DNA from: Salinicoccus luteus DSM 17002
Lineage (GTDB): Bacteria > Bacillota > Bacilli > Staphylococcales > Salinicoccaceae
DNA length: 64,000 bases
NCBI RefSeq assembly: GCF_000712035.1
Contig: NZ_KL544008.1
Coordinates: forward strand, 404,544 to 468,543
Direction: 5' to 3'
A program made the position numbers and the translations under genes. Below the pieces are notes generated by a model. The model was not told where the DNA came from and did no database searches. It saw only the letters and a program-made list of their open reading frames with translations. Of the stretch, positions 45,863 to 54,999 are shown piece after piece (position 1 is the stretch's first letter; every line of letters begins with the position of its first letter).

Positions 45863-48475
45863 TCATTTTTTGCCAAGGCGCCTCCTGATGCCGAAGGCAT
45901 CCAGGTAGACGAGGCTTGCCAGAATGGAGAGCATGCTGATGGCAAGTGTCAGCCAGTAGTATGGCGGTGCGTAGGAGAACGTGATGATGCGATCATCTTC
46001 CCCGGCCTCAAAGCCTGTCATCAGGTAGTTCGCCCGGAAGGATTCAAGCTCCCCTGAGGCGTCCCCCGAGACCGTCATGCCGTCACGATAGATGATCGGC
46101 ACGGATGCGATCCCGGCCCGGGGCTCGGAAAGCTCGATCTCGTATGAATTCGCATGCGCCTCTACAGTGTATTCCGGATCCTGTGCCATGCTTTCCTGCT
46201 CCAGTACCTCGTAGTCCTCGATGTAGACACCCTGCAGGTCGACTGCATACCTGCCTTCCGGGAAGGTGATGGGAACATCATCCTTTAGTTCGACGCGGTA
46301 CAGCAGGTCATCTGCATATGTCCGGTATTTGCTCGAGGCGAACAGCCTTTCATTCGGATAGCCGTCGACATTGATGGTGAACCGCTTTTCGGGTTCGAGC
46401 AGCTCGGCGTGCATTTCAATGTAGACATCAGTATCTTCAGGCATGCCGGTGAAGGCATCGAAATTGAAGTTCAATCCGCCGCCGCCTTCCCCGACCTCCA
46501 GTATGCCGTTTGTATATGCGGCATTCTCCGTTTCGACATCCACTTCATCCAGACGGTTTTCCGGCGGTTCCGGTGCTGTGGTCGGTACGCGCGCATCCGT
46601 TACCACACCCTGAAGCATCGCATGCTCCCTGTGCAGCGGATGCACGAGGTCATCCGGGTCATATACTTCGGAAGCATATCTGATGAAGGGGAGCGGCGCT
46701 TCATTTTCATACACCGTATATGTGCCGTCCGACAATATCGGGCTGAACTTCGAAGGGATGCCGTATGCCTCGTCCTCCCGCATCATGTAGTCCACATTGA
46801 ACAGGGAGAACAGGTTGCTCCTCGACTGGAAGCTCGAATAGCGGCTGATCGACTCGTACCGGATGTTCACCTTCAGTTCATTGTAGTAGAAGTCTATGAT
46901 ATTGCCGTCGATGATGCTGGAGTAGATGCTCGTCCCGCTGAAGTCTATGTACATGGGCGTATTGTCCTGTTCCCTCACCTTATAGTCGATTTTCTGTTCC
47001 GGTGCCTTGAGTGCCTGGATCTCTTCGATGTTGTGTTCCTGCCGGTCGCTCGCATAGTGGTTGCTGTTGATATAGAACAGATGGTTGCGGTCGATGATGC
47101 CATCGTGGTAGATCTGCGTATTTGTATGGGACGCACCGACCATCAGCGTGAAGAGGACGATCAGTGCACTATATACGACTGAAGCTATCCGGCGCTTCGT
47201 CGTCATCAGCAGGAGCGCCAGTCCCGCCACGTGTATCACTGGAATCAGGGGCACCCAGACGACCATTTCCTCCTTCAGGTAGATGGAGGCGGCCATGATG
47301 GCATATACCGGTATCAGGCTCAACAGGTACTGCCGGACACCTATTTCCCTGAAGCGTGACAGGTACTGGGCGATGAGTACGGCATGGAAGAACACAAGCA
47401 TGTAGTGCCAGCGCTTCTGCGGCTGCTGGAAGCCATTGAAGAACAAGTCTATGTAGGGTGACAGCGTAAACATCATGAAGACGATGGTCAGTATCGCGAA
47501 CAGCCTGTAGAAATAGCGGCCATACAGCTGCCTTGTGAACAGGGCCTGGATGGCGAGGAACAGGATGATGACGAGATAGTTCTCATAGAATATGTTGTCC
47601 TGCCAGCCCAGGTCCTCAAACAGCGGCACATCGACTTCATACTCCCGGGCATCGTTGTTGAGGAACCCGCGGACCGCATGGAAGAAGGCAACGGCTGAAA
47701 TGCCCGCTCCGAACAATGCTGAAGGGATGGCACATTTCAGCGTCTCCATACGGGGCAGGTCTCCTTTCCGGGTGAAGACGAGCCGGATTGCGAGATAGAC
47801 GATCGCGATGATCAGCTGGTAGTAGGCAAAATAGAAGTTGTTGATCATTGTCGCAGCAACGGCAAATATGAAGAGGCCGGGCTTCCTTTTTTGGATCAGC
47901 AGCTCCAGCGCCCAAAGTGTAAGCGGAAGCCAGATGAATACGTCGCTGAAGAAGGACCAGAATATCGTAAACCTGAAGTAGGTCGGCGAGGCGGCGAAGA
48001 TGAACCCTCCGAGTATCGCCGGAATCGGCCTGACCCCGATGCTGCCCAGGAACCGGTATGTAAAGTAGATGATGAGGAATGCCTTCAGAATGGATATGAA
48101 GAACGCATTATGCGCCCAGAAGCCGATGGTGGACGGGTCGAACCCCATAAGCAGTTCTCCGGCCCTGACGAACAGGATATTAACGTAGTAGATGATGTTC
48201 GTCGAATAATAGTAGGCGAGATCCGTATAGAAATCGCCGCCGAGGCCAAAATCCATATCATAGAACCATGTGCCCTCCCTGAACTGTTCATACAGGTAGA
48301 GCTGCATCGGCAGCATCTGTTCCAGGCCATCGTTGGCGCCGGTCATGAAGACCCTGTCCCTCCGGTCGTCCGGCATGATGAAGCGCCATAATACATAGAA
48401 GTGGGAAAGGACCGCCAGGAAGGCGATGAGCATGAGATGGCGGCATGCATATATTCTTGATTTCAATGTCTGCAT
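45863..48475 (-). CDS. yfhO: YfhO family polytopic membrane protein (GT-C type)
   Basis: 870-residue membrane protein with about a dozen hydrophobic segments in its first half, a large extracytoplasmic domain (about 430-840) and a final span (about 843-862). It belongs to the YfhO family. In B. subtilis and S. aureus these proteins act with CsbB-type enzymes, transferring a sugar from undecaprenyl phosphate to lipoteichoic acid outside the membrane. The first loop holds an acidic pair (MPDDRRDR), consistent with a GT-C glycosyltransferase. It is third in a minus-strand csbB-gtcA-yfhO cassette, separated from gtcA by 4 bases. The family call is firm. The polymer modified is inferred. Confidence 0.85.
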   Translation of the reverse strand: MQTLKSRIYACRHLMLIAFLAVLSHFYVLWRFIMPDDRRDRVFMTGANDGLEQMLPMQLYLYEQFREGTWFYDMDFGLGGDFYTDLAYYYSTNIIYYVNILFVRAGELLMGFDPSTIGFWAHNAFFISILKAFLIIYFTYRFLGSIGVRPIPAILGGFIFAASPTYFRFTIFWSFFSDVFIWLPLTLWALELLIQKRKPGLFIFAVAATMINNFYFAYYQLIIAIVYLAIRLVFTRKGDLPRMETLKCAIPSALFGAGISAVAFFHAVRGFLNNDAREYEVDVPLFEDLGWQDNIFYENYLVIILFLAIQALFTRQLYGRYFYRLFAILTIVFMMFTLSPYIDLFFNGFQQPQKRWHYMLVFFHAVLIAQYLSRFREIGVRQYLLSLIPVYAIMAASIYLKEEMVVWVPLIPVIHVAGLALLLMTTKRRIASVVYSALIVLFTLMVGASHTNTQIYHDGIIDRNHLFYINSNHYASDRQEHNIEEIQALKAPEQKIDYKVREQDNTPMYIDFSGTSIYSSIIDGNIIDFYYNELKVNIRYESISRYSSFQSRSNLFSLFNVDYMMREDEAYGIPSKFSPILSDGTYTVYENEAPLPFIRYASEVYDPDDLVHPLHREHAMLQGVVTDARVPTTAPEPPENRLDEVDVETENAAYTNGILEVGEGGGGLNFNFDAFTGMPEDTDVYIEMHAELLEPEKRFTINVDGYPNERLFASSKYRTYADDLLYRVELKDDVPITFPEGRYAVDLQGVYIEDYEVLEQESMAQDPEYTVEAHANSYEIELSEPRAGIASVPIIYRDGMTVSGDASGELESFRANYLMTGFEAGEDDRIITFSYAPPYYWLTLAISMLSILASLVYLDAFGIRRRLGKK

Positions 48476-48479
48476 CGTA

Positions 48480-48866
48480 TCATCCTTCCTTGTCCTTGAG
48501 CACCCACCTGGTAATGCCGTAGGTGATTGGTACGGTGATGACCAGTACAGGCAGCGGTGCGATTATTTCATTCCATCCCCACTGGTCCACCAGAATATAC
48601 AGCAGCAGCGTCTGCATGCCCATATTGATGACCTGGGTCAGGGGAAATTTCAGGAATTTGGATAGTGTCGGCCGCACCCGGTAGACCACATAGCAGTTCA
48701 GGAAGTAGGAAATGATGAATGCGATGATGAACCCTGCCAGGTGTGCGATGAGGTAGGGGACACCCGACAGGAAGAGGAGGGTATAGGCGACATAATAGTT
48801 TGCCGTATTCAGGAGGCCGACGGCCACGAACCGTACGAATTCACCGGTGATACTGCTTTGTCTCAT
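48480..48866 (-). CDS. gtcA: GtrA/GtcA family small membrane protein
   Basis: 128-residue protein with four membrane spans (FVAVGLLNTANYYVAYTLLF begins the first). GtrA/GtcA proteins are thought to flip undecaprenyl-phosphate-linked sugars across the membrane. ATG 48866 is chosen because AAGGAG and GGGGGG precede it. The longer frame to 48956 is inside csbB. It overlaps the end of csbB by 26 bases, so translation of the two is probably linked. Its place between the charging enzyme (CsbB) and the transferase (YfhO) fits a flippase. Confidence 0.87.
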   Translation of the reverse strand: MRQSSITGEFVRFVAVGLLNTANYYVAYTLLFLSGVPYLIAHLAGFIIAFIISYFLNCYVVYRVRPTLSKFLKFPLTQVINMGMQTLLLYILVDQWGWNEIIAPLPVLVITVPITYGITRWVLKDKEG

Positions 48867-49797
48867 GATGGCCCCCCTGCTCCTTTTCGGATTCGGATGA
48901 TTCCCTGACGATATACTTTGGACGGTTTTTGGTCTCCACATAGATGCGGCCGACATACTCGCCGATCATCCCGAGTGAGAACAGCTGGATGCTGCCGAGC
49001 AGCAGCAGGCTTGCGATGATGGTGAAATAACCGGGAACTTCGACGCCATTGATGAGGATGTTCACGAACATGTACAGTATATAGGCGATCGATGGCACGA
49101 GTACGCCCAGCCCGAGATAGAAGCAGATCCTGAGCGGGCGGTGGTTGAATGCACTGATGCCGTCTATGGCATAGTCCAGAAGCTTCAGAGGATTGAATGT
49201 CGACCGCCCGGATTCACGGCTGATGTGATCAAATTCGATCACCGTCTTGTTGAATCCGACCCATTCGAATATCCCTTTTGAAAACCGGTTGTTCTCGCTG
49301 AGGAGCAGTATGGCATCGACCACCTTCCTCGAAATCAGCCTGAAGTCCCCCTCGCCATCTACGAGGCGGACGGTGCTCGTAAAGTTCATCAGCCGGTAGA
49401 AGAGTTTGGAGGGGAGGCGGCGTGAGAGGGGCTCCCCCGTACGATTTCTTTTTGCGACCACCTGGTCGAACCCGGCCTCGAACTGCTCTATCATCTCCGA
49501 AATCAGCGACGGAGGGTGCTGCATGTCACCATCCATGATGATCACAGCCTCCCCCTCGGCACTTTCAAGGCCGGCGATGATGGCCGCCTCCTTCCCGAAA
49601 TTCCTGGAGAATGAGATGTATCTGACGGTGCTTCCGGCAATGCGCTTCAGTTCCTCGAGCGTTCCGTCCGTCGAGCCGTCATCGATGAATATGACTTCAT
49701 ACTTCCGATCAAGAACAGTCATGACCGAATCGATTTCAGTACCGAGCCCTGCGATGTTCTCCGCTTCGTTGAGTACAGGAATAACAATCGAAATCAT
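48841..49797 (-). CDS. csbB: CsbB-like undecaprenyl-phosphate glycosyltransferase (GT2)
   Basis: Likely attaches a sugar (GlcNAc in characterised CsbB) to undecaprenyl phosphate on the cytoplasmic side. 319 residues from ATG 49797, since GGGGGTGGG lies just upstream and the GT2 fold begins at MISIVIPVLNEAENI. Conserved parts are FIDDGSTDGT, IIMDGDMQHP (DxD), FSKGIFEWVGF, and two C-terminal membrane spans. It is first gene of the cassette, with a good minus-strand promoter shared across the gap with rbgA. Confidence 0.87.
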   Translation of the reverse strand: MISIVIPVLNEAENIAGLGTEIDSVMTVLDRKYEVIFIDDGSTDGTLEELKRIAGSTVRYISFSRNFGKEAAIIAGLESAEGEAVIIMDGDMQHPPSLISEMIEQFEAGFDQVVAKRNRTGEPLSRRLPSKLFYRLMNFTSTVRLVDGEGDFRLISRKVVDAILLLSENNRFSKGIFEWVGFNKTVIEFDHISRESGRSTFNPLKLLDYAIDGISAFNHRPLRICFYLGLGVLVPSIAYILYMFVNILINGVEVPGYFTIIASLLLLGSIQLFSLGMIGEYVGRIYVETKNRPKYIVRESSESEKEQGGHHETKQYHR

Positions 49798-49839
49798 TTT
49801 CCCACCCCCTGTCATTTTATTAAAGATTGATTGTATTAT

Positions 49840-49868
49840 ATAATATGGTAATGAACCCAAACAGGCAA
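49840..49868 (-). promoter_or_regulatory. Predicted SigA promoter of csbB-gtcA-yfhO
   Basis: On the minus strand TTGCCT (49868-49863), a 17-base spacer and TATTAT (49845-49840) precede csbB by about 43 bases. A TATAAT on the plus strand at 49839-49844 covers nearly the same bases and could be the -10 of rbgA, so the two transcripts may compete. Confidence 0.55.
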
Positions 49869-49897
49869 GACTTATAAATGAATAGGAGCGCTGTACA

Positions 49898-50752
49898 ATG
49901 AGCATCAACTGGTTTCCAGGACATATGGCAAAAGCAAGAAGGGAAGTCGAGGAGAATCTGAAGAAGGTGGATGTCGTGATCGAGATACTCGATGCACGGA
50001 TACCTTATTCGAGCCACAACCCGATGATGGACGAAATCACCCAGCACAAGCCGAGGGTCGTCGTATTGAACAAGGTCGACATGGCCGATCCGAAGGCGAC
50101 GGAGGCATGGGTGTCAAAGTTCAAGAGCGAGGGCAAGTATCCCGTGGCACTCGATGGCAGGAACAACCAGATCATCAAAAAGATCGAGCCGCTTGCAGTG
50201 AAGGCCACTGCAGACATCTTTGAGCGGATGGAGAAGAAGGGCATCGGCAGACGGGCCATCCGCGCCATGATCATCGGCATACCGAATGTCGGCAAATCGA
50301 CGGTGATCAACAACATCGCCAGGAAGAAGGGGGCGAAGACGGGGAATACCCCGGGTGTGACGAAGCAACAGCAGTGGATCAAGGCCGGCGCGCAAATGGA
50401 ACTGCTCGACACCCCGGGAATCCTATGGCCGAAGTTCGAAGATGAAACGACGGGCAGGAAGCTGTCGCTGACGGGAGCCATCAAGGATACGGTCGTCCCT
50501 CTGGACGAGGTCGCCATCTACGGCATGGAATTCCTCATGAAGCATAACCTTGAGCGGTTCAAACGCTTCTACAACATTGATGTGTCACCAGAGGATGGCA
50601 TCGTGGAGGTGTTCGATGCCATCGGCAGATCCCGCGGACTCAAGGCCGGCGGCAACGAAATCAACTACGAGGCGGTCACGAACCGTCTCATATATGACAT
50701 CCGCAACGGCAAGATCGGAAGGTACACCTTTGATATGGTGGAAGAGTCATGA
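49898..50752 (+). CDS. rbgA: Ribosome biogenesis GTPase A (RbgA/YlqF)
   Basis: GTPase needed for late 50S assembly. 284 residues, circularly permuted: G4 NKVD comes before the P-loop [12 protein letters not shown] and G3 [17 protein letters not shown] is at the N-terminus and an ANTAR-like RNA-binding region at the C-terminus ([21 protein letters not shown]). AGGAGC precedes ATG. The ATGA overlap with rnhB shows coupling. Confidence 0.95.
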   Translation: MSINWFPGHMAKARREVEENLKKVDVVIEILDARIPYSSHNPMMDEITQHKPRVVVLNKVDMADPKATEAWVSKFKSEGKYPVALDGRNNQIIKKIEPLAVKATADIFERMEKKGIGRRAIRAMIIGIPNVGKSTVINNIARKKGAKTGNTPGVTKQQQWIKAGAQMELLDTPGILWPKFEDETTGRKLSLTGAIKDTVVPLDEVAIYGMEFLMKHNLERFKRFYNIDVSPEDGIVEVFDAIGRSRGLKAGGNEINYEAVTNRLIYDIRNGKIGRYTFDMVEES

Positions 50753-51525
50753 AGACGCTGCGGGAAATAGAAGCGGAACTTTCCGCCTGCACCAATATCG
50801 ATGCACTCTCCGCCTCCCCGCATGCCGCGGACGGACGCAAAGGGGTTGTGAAGCTGCTTGAGAGGCACAGGCGGCGCCTTGAGAAGGAAGCAGCACTCCG
50901 GGAGAAATTCGAAGCCATGAGCCAGTACGAAAATGAAGTGCGGCAGACCGTCAGGCTTGTCGCCGGCGTTGATGAAGCCGGGCGCGGCCCGATCGCCGGA
51001 GAAGTGGTCGCTGCGGCCGTCATCCTTCCGGAAGGATTCATGTTGCCGGGACTCGATGACTCCAAAAAGCTTTCGCTCAAGAAGCGGCTGGCATTCCGTG
51101 AAATCATCATGCGGGAGGCGGACTACGGCATCGGCATCGCAAGTGTCGAGGAGATTGATGCGATCAATATATATCAGGCAAGCAGGCTTGCCATGGAACG
51201 TGCGGTGGCAGGCCTCGACGAAGAGCCCGAACACCTCCTTGTGGATGCGATGACGATTGATGCGGGCATCCCCGAAACTTCAATCATCAAGGGGGATGCG
51301 CACTCCGTCTCGATCGCAGCGGCGAGCATCATCGCCAAGACGGAGCGGGACATGCGCATGGAGGCATATGACGCGAAGTATCCGGGGTATAATTTTGCCG
51401 CCCACAAGGGGTATGGTACAAAGGACCACCTCAAGGCACTTGAAGCCCTTGGCCCATGTAAAATCCACCGGAAGACATTTGAACCCGTACGCACCCTATC
51501 ACTTGGACAAACGGAATTGTTGTGA
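50749..51525 (+). CDS. rnhB: Ribonuclease HII
   Basis: Removes ribonucleotides from DNA and RNA primers. 258 residues with an N-terminal Firmicute extension (about 1-68) and the catalytic core: DEAGRG with D75 and E76, [14 protein letters not shown] and [12 protein letters not shown]. The C-terminal segment [13 protein letters not shown] is of interest because a diverged copy of this segment occurs about 1.1 kb downstream at 52585-52674. The gene itself appears intact. Confidence 0.95.
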   Translation: MKTLREIEAELSACTNIDALSASPHAADGRKGVVKLLERHRRRLEKEAALREKFEAMSQYENEVRQTVRLVAGVDEAGRGPIAGEVVAAAVILPEGFMLPGLDDSKKLSLKKRLAFREIIMREADYGIGIASVEEIDAINIYQASRLAMERAVAGLDEEPEHLLVDAMTIDAGIPETSIIKGDAHSVSIAAASIIAKTERDMRMEAYDAKYPGYNFAAHKGYGTKDHLKALEALGPCKIHRKTFEPVRTLSLGQTELL

Positions 51526-51570
51526 CATAAGGATAGTGCCATCGAAGGAAAGGTCGAAGGGGGATTTCAA

Positions 51571-52557
51571 ATGAAGAAAGCCTTCAGGATTCTAATCATA
51601 TTTATAGCCACCTCTGTATTCATCTATTTAGGGGCAGCATATGCAATGATACTTTTCAGTAATGTAAAACAGCCCGCCCATGAACAGAAAAGCTTGGATT
51701 TTGAACATATCGCCACAGATGGACAAGCACTTCCCCGGCTGGATGAATATGAAGCAAGTGATGGAACACGACTGCAGTACCGTCATTACGAAGCTGATAC
51801 GGACAGTGTCCTCATTTTATTGCATGGATCGGGTTACCACAGCAGTTATCTGCAGCCCTTGGCAGAGCATCTTTCAAAAGAAGGTATCGCCTCTGTCTAT
51901 ACGCCCGATTTGAGAGGACATGGCAGAGACACAGACAAGCGGGGGGATATTGACTATATTGGACAGATTGAGCATGATCTGTATGATTTCATTGAATTGG
52001 TACGCGGCAGGCATCCAGGGGAAGCCATCGTATTGGGCGGCCATTCAAGTGGAGGGGGGACTGTCATACGTACAGCAGGTGGCGAGTACTCTCACGAAGC
52101 CGTGGATAAATATCTGCTGATTGCACCCTATATCCATCATAATGCACCAACAGACAAGAGTGGGGAAAATGGATGGGCCAATGTCAATATGCCACGCATG
52201 ATCGGATTGTCGATGTTGAACCAGGTTGGCATAAGCCACATGAACAACAGGGATGTCATATCCTTCAATATGCCAGAGGAGTATCGTGATGGCACTGAGA
52301 CTTTGAAGTACAGTTACCGGATGCAGGCGTCCATGCATCCTAGGGATGACTATCATCATGATATTGATTCGATGGAGGGGGATGTACTCGTCCTGGCCGG
52401 TCGCGAAGATGAATCATTTAGAGCACTCGAATATAAAACAGTTTTTGATGACCATGACCAGGTTGAAGTAGTATTGTTGGATGATCTTTCCCATTTTGCT
52501 CCCATATATGATGCTGAGGCACATGAGGCAATAGGAGAGTGGTTGCCCCTTCAATAA
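51571..52557 (+). CDS. Membrane-anchored alpha/beta hydrolase (lysophospholipase-like)
   Basis: 328-residue serine hydrolase with an N-terminal membrane segment or uncleaved signal (about 5-29). The fold shows LILLHGSGYHSSYLQPLAEHL (oxyanion region), TPDLRGHGRD, the nucleophile elbow GHSSG with S159, an acid around D280 (AGREDESF) and H308 (DDLSHFAP). The closest broad group is monoacylglycerol lipase/PldB-like esterases; the substrate is unknown. Base composition is unlike its neighbours: the line 51601-51660 has 22 G+C of 60, while 50941-51000 in rnhB has 44. It interrupts the rnhB-sucC junction and is followed by an rnhB tail remnant, which points to acquisition by recombination. Confidence 0.85.
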   Translation: MKKAFRILIIFIATSVFIYLGAAYAMILFSNVKQPAHEQKSLDFEHIATDGQALPRLDEYEASDGTRLQYRHYEADTDSVLILLHGSGYHSSYLQPLAEHLSKEGIASVYTPDLRGHGRDTDKRGDIDYIGQIEHDLYDFIELVRGRHPGEAIVLGGHSSGGGTVIRTAGGEYSHEAVDKYLLIAPYIHHNAPTDKSGENGWANVNMPRMIGLSMLNQVGISHMNNRDVISFNMPEEYRDGTETLKYSYRMQASMHPRDDYHHDIDSMEGDVLVLAGREDESFRALEYKTVFDDHDQVEVVLLDDLSHFAPIYDAEAHEAIGEWLPLQ

Positions 52558-52584
52558 TTCTTATTGAGACCGGTAGTGGTTTTC

Positions 52585-52674
52585 CTGAAAGTCCTGTGAC
52601 CCCCCGGTCCGTGTGAAATCCACCGTGAAACGTTCGGACCTGTGAAAAATATGGTTCTTACAGAACGAATTTAA
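52585..52674 (+). pseudogene. Fossil of an rnhB 3' end
   Basis: In one frame this stretch reads LKVL, a TGA stop, PP, then GPCEIHRETFGPVKNM and ends at TAA. The genuine rnhB reads [23 protein letters not shown] at the same spacing, so the segments align without gaps. Over the 39 bases of GPC-to-PV, about 29 match, so it is diverged rather than a fresh duplicate. There is no start or complete domain. It is best seen as the tail of an older or foreign rnhB left beside the inserted hydrolase gene. Confidence 0.75.
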
Positions 52675-52683
52675 TTAATGCAG

Positions 52684-52712
52684 TTTACTTTGATGAATAC
52701 CTTTTCTATAAT
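52684..52712 (+). promoter_or_regulatory. Predicted SigA promoter of sucCD
   Basis: TTTACT (52684-52689), a 17-base spacer and a perfect TATAAT (52707-52712) lie 38 bases before the sucC ATG. Confidence 0.65.
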
Positions 52713-52749
52713 TGAATGGTAAGGTTTAAAAAAGCTTAGGAGGATGAAC

Positions 52750-53919
52750 ATGAATATCCATGAGTATCAAGGGAAAGAAATCTTTCGCTCCATGGGCGTA
52801 GCTGTGCCCAACGGAAGTGTGGCCTATACACCTGAGGAAGCAGTGGAAGCAGCAAAGACACTCGACTCTGATGTATATGTCGTAAAAGCACAGATCCACG
52901 CCGGTGGCCGTGGCAAGGCGGGCGGCGTCAAGATCGCCAAGTCAATTGATGAAGTGAGGGAATACGCCAAGGAACTTCTCGGCAAAGTTCTCGTCACACA
53001 TCAGACCGGGCCGGAAGGCAAGGAAGTCAAACGTCTTCTTATCGAAGAAGGCTGCGACATCCAGAATGAATACTACATCGGCTTCGTCATCGACCGTGCG
53101 ACGGACCGCGTGGTATTGATGGGCTCTGAAGAAGGCGGTACGGAAATCGAGGAAGTTGCTGCAGAAACGCCTGAGAAGATTTTCAAGGAAGTCATCGACC
53201 CTGTAGTCGGCCTCATGCCGTACCAGGCGAGAAGACTGGCGTTCAACATCAACATCCCGAAGGAATCCGTAGGCAAAGCAGCCAAGCTCATGCTTTCCCT
53301 TTATAATGTATTCACAGAAAAGGATTGCTCCATCGTGGAGATCAACCCGCTTGTAACTACAGGCGAGGGCGGTGTGCTTGCACTCGATGCGAAGGTCAAC
53401 TTCGATGCAAACGCGCTCTTCAGAAACAAGGATATTGTGGAACTCCGTGACCTGGATGAAGAAGATCCTAAGGAAATCCAGGCATCCAAATATGATCTTT
53501 CATATGTTGCGCTTGACGGAAACATCGGCTGCATGGTCAACGGTGCAGGTCTGGCGATGGCAACAATGGATACGATCAACCACTTCGGCGGCAGACCGGC
53601 GAACTTCCTCGACGTAGGGGGCGGCGCGACGACTGAAAAGGTAACCGAAGCATTCAAAATCATCCTTGGAGATGAGGGTGTTGAAGGGATTTTCGTCAAC
53701 ATTTTCGGCGGTATCATGAAGTGTGATGTCATTGCTGAAGGTGTAGTGGAAGCCGTCAAGAATGTCGGTCTCGAAATTCCGCTCGTTGTGCGTCTTGAAG
53801 GTACGAATGTCGACAGGGGCAAGGAAATCCTGTCGGAATCCGATTTCGACATCATCCCTGCAAGCACTATGGCTGAAGGTGCCCAGAAGATCATCGAAGC
53901 GGTCAACGAAAATAAATAA
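52750..53919 (+). CDS. sucC: Succinate-CoA ligase, ADP-forming, beta subunit
   Basis: TCA-cycle enzyme subunit that binds nucleotide and succinate. 389 residues from ATG 52750, because TAGGAGG ends at 52743, directly against the alternative ATG 52744. [13 protein letters not shown], the ATP-grasp [16 protein letters not shown] and the succinate-site [13 protein letters not shown] are visible, plus [17 protein letters not shown]. It is 17 bases upstream of sucD. Confidence 0.96.
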   Translation: MNIHEYQGKEIFRSMGVAVPNGSVAYTPEEAVEAAKTLDSDVYVVKAQIHAGGRGKAGGVKIAKSIDEVREYAKELLGKVLVTHQTGPEGKEVKRLLIEEGCDIQNEYYIGFVIDRATDRVVLMGSEEGGTEIEEVAAETPEKIFKEVIDPVVGLMPYQARRLAFNINIPKESVGKAAKLMLSLYNVFTEKDCSIVEINPLVTTGEGGVLALDAKVNFDANALFRNKDIVELRDLDEEDPKEIQASKYDLSYVALDGNIGCMVNGAGLAMATMDTINHFGGRPANFLDVGGGATTEKVTEAFKIILGDEGVEGIFVNIFGGIMKCDVIAEGVVEAVKNVGLEIPLVVRLEGTNVDRGKEILSESDFDIIPASTMAEGAQKIIEAVNENK

Positions 53920-53936
53920 TAACGGAGGAATCTACT

Positions 53937-54845
53937 GTGGGTGTATTTATTGATAAGGATACAAAAGTCCTAGTTCAAGGTATTACTGGATCAACGGCAC
54001 TGTTCCATACTAAACAGATGCTTGAATATGGTACTCAGATCGTGGCTGGTGTGACACCAGGCAAAGGCGGCCAGGAAGTCGAAGGCGTGCCTGTCTTCAA
54101 TACGGTTGAAGAAGCGAAGAAGGAAACGGGAGCGTCCGTATCCGTCATCTACGTTCCTGCACCATTTGCTGCAGATGCGATTGTGGAATGTGCAGATGCG
54201 GAACTGGATCTCGCCATCTGCATCACCGAGCATATCCCTGTACTTGATATGGTCAAAGTGAAGCGCTATCTGGAAGGCAAGAAGACACGCCTTGTCGGCC
54301 CGAACTGCCCAGGCGTCATCACTGCAGATGAATGCAAGATCGGCATCATGCCTGGCTACATTCATAAAAAAGGCCATGTCGGTGTAGTCAGCCGTTCAGG
54401 CACACTGACTTATGAAGCGGTACATCAGCTGACTGAAGCCGGAATCGGCCAGACGACAGCTGTCGGAATCGGCGGCGACCCTGTCAACGGCACGGACTTC
54501 ATCGACGCGCTGAAAGCATTCAATGAAGATCCTGAAACTGAAGCGGTTGTCATGATCGGTGAAATCGGTGGTACGGCTGAAGAAGAAGCGGCAGAATGGG
54601 TCAGGGATAATATGACCAAACCTGTTGTCGGCTTCATCGGCGGTGTAACTGCCCCTCCAGGAAAACGCATGGGCCACGCAGGTGCCATCATCTCCGGCGG
54701 CAAGGGTACTGCAGACGAAAAAATCAAAACAATGAACGCATGTGGCATTGAAACTGCAGACACGCCATCTGAAATCGGTGAAACATTGATTTCCCGCATC
54801 AAAAAAGAAGATGGCCTCTATGAGAAATGCCTCACTGTAAAATAA
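53937..54845 (+). CDS. sucD: Succinate-CoA ligase, alpha subunit
   Basis: Binds CoA and carries the phosphohistidine. 302 residues from GTG 53937, with GGAGG 8 bases upstream and the conserved [19 protein letters not shown] start. The CoA-binding Rossmann fold is followed by the ligase region with [20 protein letters not shown] and the active-site His in [18 protein letters not shown] strong terminator follows. Confidence 0.96.
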   Translation: MGVFIDKDTKVLVQGITGSTALFHTKQMLEYGTQIVAGVTPGKGGQEVEGVPVFNTVEEAKKETGASVSVIYVPAPFAADAIVECADAELDLAICITEHIPVLDMVKVKRYLEGKKTRLVGPNCPGVITADECKIGIMPGYIHKKGHVGVVSRSGTLTYEAVHQLTEAGIGQTTAVGIGGDPVNGTDFIDALKAFNEDPETEAVVMIGEIGGTAEEEAAEWVRDNMTKPVVGFIGGVTAPPGKRMGHAGAIISGGKGTADEKIKTMNACGIETADTPSEIGETLISRIKKEDGLYEKCLTVK

Positions 54846-54873
54846 TTGTTACATGGTTCACTGAACCAGTTGG

Positions 54874-54910
54874 AAAACACGGAATCTCACACGAGATTCC
54901 GTGTTTTTTT
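54874..54910 (+). terminator. Terminator after sucD
   Basis: AAAACACGGAATCT and AGATTCCGTGTTTT form a perfect 14-bp stem with a 6-base loop, continuing into T residues. Confidence 0.9.
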
Positions 54911-54999
54911 GCATTTTATTCCATTATATTTAATCGGATCGTAAACAGCGCCCTGACCGATTTCTTCTATAATTATCATACATGAACAGGAGGGATCGT

